DNA of 64,000 nt, taken from the NCBI GenBank assembly GCA_020635675.1, contig JACJZJ010000001.1, positions 682,001-746,000 of the forward strand, in the 5' to 3' direction. How positions within the stretch are numbered: position 1 is the stretch's first letter; each line of letters begins with the position of its first letter. The position numbers and the translations under genes are program-made. Origin of the DNA: Flavobacteriales bacterium. GTDB lineage: Bacteria > Bacteroidota > Bacteroidia > Flavobacteriales_F > PHOS-HE28. Under the pieces are notes generated by a model. The model was not told where the DNA came from. It saw only the letters and a list, made by a program, of their open reading frames with translations, and searched no databases. Shown here piece after piece: positions 60,838 through 64,000 of the stretch.

Positions 60838-63090
60838 TCATTCGGCGCCCATCGATCCGGTGATGTGCAACTCCAGGAAGGAAGGGTCGCCGTCGGTGAA
60901 AATAACCACGCGCCTGTCGACGGGACCCGGAGGAGCATGCCCGTTGAATCGCACACGCACCGTGGTTGAGGCACCCGGCGCGATCGGTTCGTTGTCCAAC
61001 TGAGCGGTCGTGCAGCCACAATCCGCTTTTGCGCCCGTGAGCAGGATCGGATGCGCGCTCGTGTTCCGGACGATGAATTCGGCGGTACGCTCCACATCGG
61101 GATGCAGAGGTCCGAGATCGATGACGGCCCCGGCCAATTCAAGGTCACCTTCCACACCCGCGTACACCACCTGCTCGATCTCGATCCGTCGCTCAAGTGC
61201 GGCGGAAACACTGTACACGGAGCCTTTCAGGTCATCCAGCATGTCGCTCACTCCCGCCGCGGACCTCTCCTCGCCGTATGGGGCTTTCACAATGTGCAAC
61301 CGCGCGCCGTTCGCCGCCGTGCCAGCGAGATAGGGGATGAGGGCACCATCATCGATCCTCCTCAGGTAGTTGATCATGCTTTGGATCCGGCGCAGGGAAA
61401 GGTTCCGGTTGTAATCGCTCTTGGCAAGCGGACTGGCGAATCCTCGGACGACCAGTTCGATGCGCTGTCCTTCATCGAGCGCTTCCTTGAGCAGGGGGAT
61501 GAACGCATCGAGCTGTTCGCGACCGCGGTCCACCTCGTTCCGGAAGAAAGCATCGATGGCCAGGACGGCCTGAGGATCTCCATGACGCGCTTCGTGGTAT
61601 TCCGGGACCCGTGCCTTATAGCCTTCGTACGTCCGTTCATAGTCGGCCGTGGTGATCGTATCCCATGTGCGCGGGTCCGGCTCATCGTTGTGGAAATAGA
61701 GCCGGATGGGCAGCTTCTCACGCAGGCTGGTCAGTTGTTCGGATGCGGAGCCGGAGGTCGCTGGCATTTCCAGGGTATCCGCGGTCATCTCCGCCACGGA
61801 TGCACTGTCCTCGCGCGGGTAGCTGAACCGGTAGATATCATTGCAACAGGTCTCACCCTTGTGTGCGAGCGATCCCACCCGATTGCTGGTGAAGTACCCG
61901 CTCATGGTGGCCATGTCGAAAGTGGGGTAGAGGTCATTGGCCGGACCGTTGAGCGGATACATCCAGTTCTGCGGCTCACTGAAGCTGCCGCCCTGATCTT
62001 CGCTCATGAAATTGTCATAACCACCCAGACCCGGCAGAAAGTCAGAGCTGAAGTAGAGCTTGTGCTGCTCGACATCATAGAAGGGGCAGGTCTCGTTGCC
62101 TGGCGTGTTCACTGGTGGTCCCAGGGGGGTTGGTGCGGAAACGCGGTCGCCCTCCAGGGATGCACGCCAGATGTCCCGCCCACCCTGACCTCCCGCTGCG
62201 TCGGACACGAAGAACAGTGTTTCCCGGCCGTTGACCCGTGCGACCATCGGCTGTGTCGTGGTCATCTGGTCCGAGAGCCCTTTGAGCGGTGCGACCAGTC
62301 CGGACCTGCTGTCCAGAAAGAAAAGACGACAAGGCCCGGAACCGGGACAACGGGTGAAATAGAAGTACCGGTGATCGCTGCTCCAGGTCGCATTGGCATT
62401 GTCACCTTCGGAATTGACGGTCCCGTTCAACAGGACCGGTCCGGACCATCCCGAGCCGTTCCGGTCACTGCGATAGATGGCGGCATGGTAGCTCGTTGTA
62501 TCCTGCACTTCGTTGTCGGCGTTCAATTCTCCGCGGAGGGAGGTGAACACCAGGGCGCCGCTGCTATCGGTCCGCGCACCGAATTCGGTGTCATAGCTGT
62601 TCAGCGGTTCGGGGAGGTGTTCGATCGTGACCACCTCCGGACGGGCCATCAACTCCCGGGCGAGCGCGCAACCCGCGATCCCGTTCCGGGCGCGCTGTGC
62701 GATGAAGGACTCCTTGTCCTTCTCCTTCCGCAATACGTTCTCCCAGGTCTTTTTCGCCGCTTCGTGATCGCCCTTGCACATCTGCATTTCCGCCAGCCAC
62801 CGCATGGCTTCAGGGTGCAGCCTCCCCACGTCCTTGCGGGCCACCTTCTCATAGTTGGCGGCTGCCGGCCCGTACTGGTTGCTCCGACGACAGGCCTCCG
62901 CGTAGGCCCATTGCAGGGACATCCGACCGGGTTCACGCTGGAGCGCTTCCCCATAGAACCGGGACGCACCGTAGTGGTCACCCCGTCGCTCGGCGGCATC
63001 CCCCCAGCTGGTCCATTGGGCCGTGCTTTGTGCGTCCATGCACAGGGAGAACGGGATCAGGATGATCACATATGTCCACCTGCAGATCAT
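60838..63090 (-). CDS. PorE-like T9SS-associated protein: TPR, PD40, OmpA-like and DUF1573
   Basis: Encodes 750 residues with a signal peptide (VIILIPFSLCMDAQS). TPR-type helices (about 25-130) are followed by PD40/WD40-like propeller strands (about 150-420, FVSDAAGGQGGRDIWRASLEG, KLYFSSDFLPGLGGYDNF), an OmpA-like domain (about 540-600, IELVVRGFASPLAKSDYNRNLSLRRIQSMINYL) that should bind peptidoglycan, and a C-terminal DUF1573 domain (AEFIVRNTSAHPILLTGAKADCGCTTAQL). The order matches PorE-like T9SS proteins except for DUF1573, which is unusual. Its partner PorP/SprF-like gene is next to it, 3 bp away. Confidence 0.85.
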   Translation of the reverse strand: MICRWTYVIILIPFSLCMDAQSTAQWTSWGDAAERRGDHYGASRFYGEALQREPGRMSLQWAYAEACRRSNQYGPAAANYEKVARKDVGRLHPEAMRWLAEMQMCKGDHEAAKKTWENVLRKEKDKESFIAQRARNGIAGCALARELMARPEVVTIEHLPEPLNSYDTEFGARTDSSGALVFTSLRGELNADNEVQDTTSYHAAIYRSDRNGSGWSGPVLLNGTVNSEGDNANATWSSDHRYFYFTRCPGSGPCRLFFLDSRSGLVAPLKGLSDQMTTTQPMVARVNGRETLFFVSDAAGGQGGRDIWRASLEGDRVSAPTPLGPPVNTPGNETCPFYDVEQHKLYFSSDFLPGLGGYDNFMSEDQGGSFSEPQNWMYPLNGPANDLYPTFDMATMSGYFTSNRVGSLAHKGETCCNDIYRFSYPREDSASVAEMTADTLEMPATSGSASEQLTSLREKLPIRLYFHNDEPDPRTWDTITTADYERTYEGYKARVPEYHEARHGDPQAVLAIDAFFRNEVDRGREQLDAFIPLLKEALDEGQRIELVVRGFASPLAKSDYNRNLSLRRIQSMINYLRRIDDGALIPYLAGTAANGARLHIVKAPYGEERSAAGVSDMLDDLKGSVYSVSAALERRIEIEQVVYAGVEGDLELAGAVIDLGPLHPDVERTAEFIVRNTSAHPILLTGAKADCGCTTAQLDNEPIAPGASTTVRVRFNGHAPPGPVDRRVVIFTDGDPSFLELHITGSMGAE

Positions 63091-63093
63091 GGT

Positions 63094-64000
63094 CTACAAT
63101 TGCTCGGGGCAGGCTTTGAAGCGAGCAGGCACCGGGGCCTTGCGCCGCAGGATGCGGACCACGGTGAATTCAAGACCGCCGCGATTCCGGCTTGCGGGGA
63201 CCAGGTCGCTGAAGTTGATGTCGTAGCTGATCCCTGCCGTCCAATCGTCATACTCCAGGCCGGCATGCACCGTGCCCGCATCACCCGCACGGAAAAGCGC
63301 TCCGAGTCGCACCGCGCGCAGTACCGTGTAGCGATGCAGGAGGATGTACCGCACGGTAGCTCCCAGGTCGAACTCATGGAACGGACCCTGGACCATGTAC
63401 CGCAGCGACGGGAGCACGTCGAGCTTTTCCGCGACCGGGAATCCGGCCATCACCTGGAACGCCGTCCTTAGGTCGAGCGGCTCGGCGGGCGAACCGAGGA
63501 AACCGATGCCGGGCCGCGTGAGGTTGAAGAAGGCGAGCCCCACCTCGATGACCTGACGCTCCGCCGGGCGGTAAGCGTAGTGCATGCCGGCATGCAGGTC
63601 GGGATGCACCAGACCGTCGCGCTGGAAGTCCTCGCCAGTGGCAAGGGAGGGGTCATAGTAGTACCCGTTGTATTGGGCGTCGAAAGCCAGTTCGCTCTCG
63701 TCCAGGGTGATCGAGGTGAGTCCGAACTGCAGACCGGCGGTCACTTTTTGGCGGCCTCTGTCGAACGCCCGGGTATAGCTGGCGCCCAGATCGAGATGGA
63801 ACGTGTTCAGACGTGGATCGCCCGCGCGGTCGTTGAATAGCCAGATGGCGGCACCCAATCCCTGTTTCCTGAGGAAATCGGCCGCGTCGGCGCCGATGCT
63901 GAAGGTGCGGTAAGGGCGCGTGACGGAGCGCCATTGTTGCCTGTAAAGGGCATTGATCCGGTAGTCGCCATCGAACGCGCCGATCTGTCCGGGTCCGTTG
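63094..64000 (-). CDS. PorP/SprF-family T9SS membrane protein (5' end cut by window edge)
   Basis: At least 301 residues; the frame is open to the right edge, so the N-terminus and signal peptide are outside the window. The visible start of the coding part reads GAFDGDYRINALYRQQWRSV, then the repeated strands of a beta barrel (SIGADAADFL, GLGAAIWLFNDRAGDPRLN, HLDLGASYTRAF, GLQFGLTSITLDE) and YDDWTAGISYDINFSDLVPAS near the end, all typical of PorP_SprF. The internal TTG at 63858 is not the start. It is an outer-membrane barrel thought to work with PorE/PorK-type partners or to receive T9SS cargo. Confidence 0.93.
   Translation of the reverse strand, partial: NGPGQIGAFDGDYRINALYRQQWRSVTRPYRTFSIGADAADFLRKQGLGAAIWLFNDRAGDPRLNTFHLDLGASYTRAFDRGRQKVTAGLQFGLTSITLDESELAFDAQYNGYYYDPSLATGEDFQRDGLVHPDLHAGMHYAYRPAERQVIEVGLAFFNLTRPGIGFLGSPAEPLDLRTAFQVMAGFPVAEKLDVLPSLRYMVQGPFHEFDLGATVRYILLHRYTVLRAVRLGALFRAGDAGTVHAGLEYDDWTAGISYDINFSDLVPASRNRGGLEFTVVRILRRKAPVPARFKACPEQL

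Noticed and set aside
61051..63471. 806-codon plus-strand open frame opposite the PorE-like gene
   Set aside because: Shadow of two well-supported minus-strand genes; composition is Arg/His/Val-rich with no domain.

Overview
The window looks like chromosome from a high-GC (roughly 60%) member of the Bacteroidota, most likely an uncultured Flavobacteriales lineage. The evidence is: three secreted proteins ending in a type IX secretion (T9SS) C-terminal sorting domain; a PorP/SprF-type membrane protein beside a PD40/OmpA-type T9SS-associated protein at the right edge; OlsF-like acyltransferase, split transketolase and GloVer-repeat proteins; and TAnnTTTG-like -7 promoter elements in front of many genes. 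There are no rRNA genes, CRISPR arrays or prophage. Two tRNAs are present (Arg-CCG and Leu-CAG).

Layout. 0-3 kb: a low-GC small lipoprotein gene, a REP-associated tyrosine transposase (RAYT) gene bracketed by two inverted REP-like elements with C9/G9 tracts, a small membrane protein, a GyrI-like effector-binding protein and a zinc-ribbon methyltransferase. 3-10 kb: an AIM24-family protein, a four-helix holin-like membrane protein, a secreted PDZ protein, a large secreted subtilisin and an S4 RNA-binding protein. 10-14 kb: tRNA-Arg, typA/bipA, a cytochrome P460-like lipoprotein and a GT39-like membrane protein. 14-19.5 kb: an SOS-like mutagenesis cassette (error-prone DnaE2-type polymerase and a Y-family polymerase) divergent from a LexA-like XRE/S24 repressor, with a palindromic operator candidate between them. 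19.6-23.6 kb: a 1292-residue T9SS surface protein. 24-29 kb: a lipoprotein, a SpoT-like HD hydrolase, a dipeptidyl-peptidase III lipoprotein, a YkuK-like RNase H fold protein, tRNA-Leu, a membrane protein and an M23/LysM peptidase. 29.5-36.9 kb: a GloVer-repeat surface protein, an OlsF-type bifunctional acyltransferase, an LpxH-like phosphoesterase, a CoA-binding protein and a class III aminotransferase. 36.9-38.4 kb: an ECF sigma / anti-sigma-like / periplasmic helical protein operon with 4-bp overlaps. 38.5-41.7 kb: transketolase halves separated by a VWA gene.

41.8-53.7 kb is a polysaccharide locus: O-antigen ligase-like protein and two glycosyltransferases on the minus strand; a divergent ABC exporter (permease and ATPase) and a three-catalytic-domain, coiled-coil glycosyltransferase on the plus strand; then an AlgX/AlgJ-like SGNH protein and an MBOAT O-acyltransferase. 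Together these suggest synthesis in the cytoplasm, ABC export, ligation and O-acetylation of a surface glycan. 55-58 kb carries a polyamine-type pair (arginine decarboxylase and a deoxyhypusine synthase-like enzyme) with a very acidic small protein. 58-61 kb holds CorA, an MscS channel and peptidase E. The window ends in the T9SS-associated pair, the second gene being cut by the right edge.

The best candidates for new biology are: the two 8-bp-period tandem tracts inside dnaE2, which could make the mutagenic polymerase switchable; the triple-GT coiled-coil enzyme beside an ABC exporter; the RAYT/REP unit; the deoxyhypusine-synthase-like gene in a bacterium; the PorE-like protein with a DUF1573 tail; and the repeated dockerin-like C-terminal tail of the GloVer protein.
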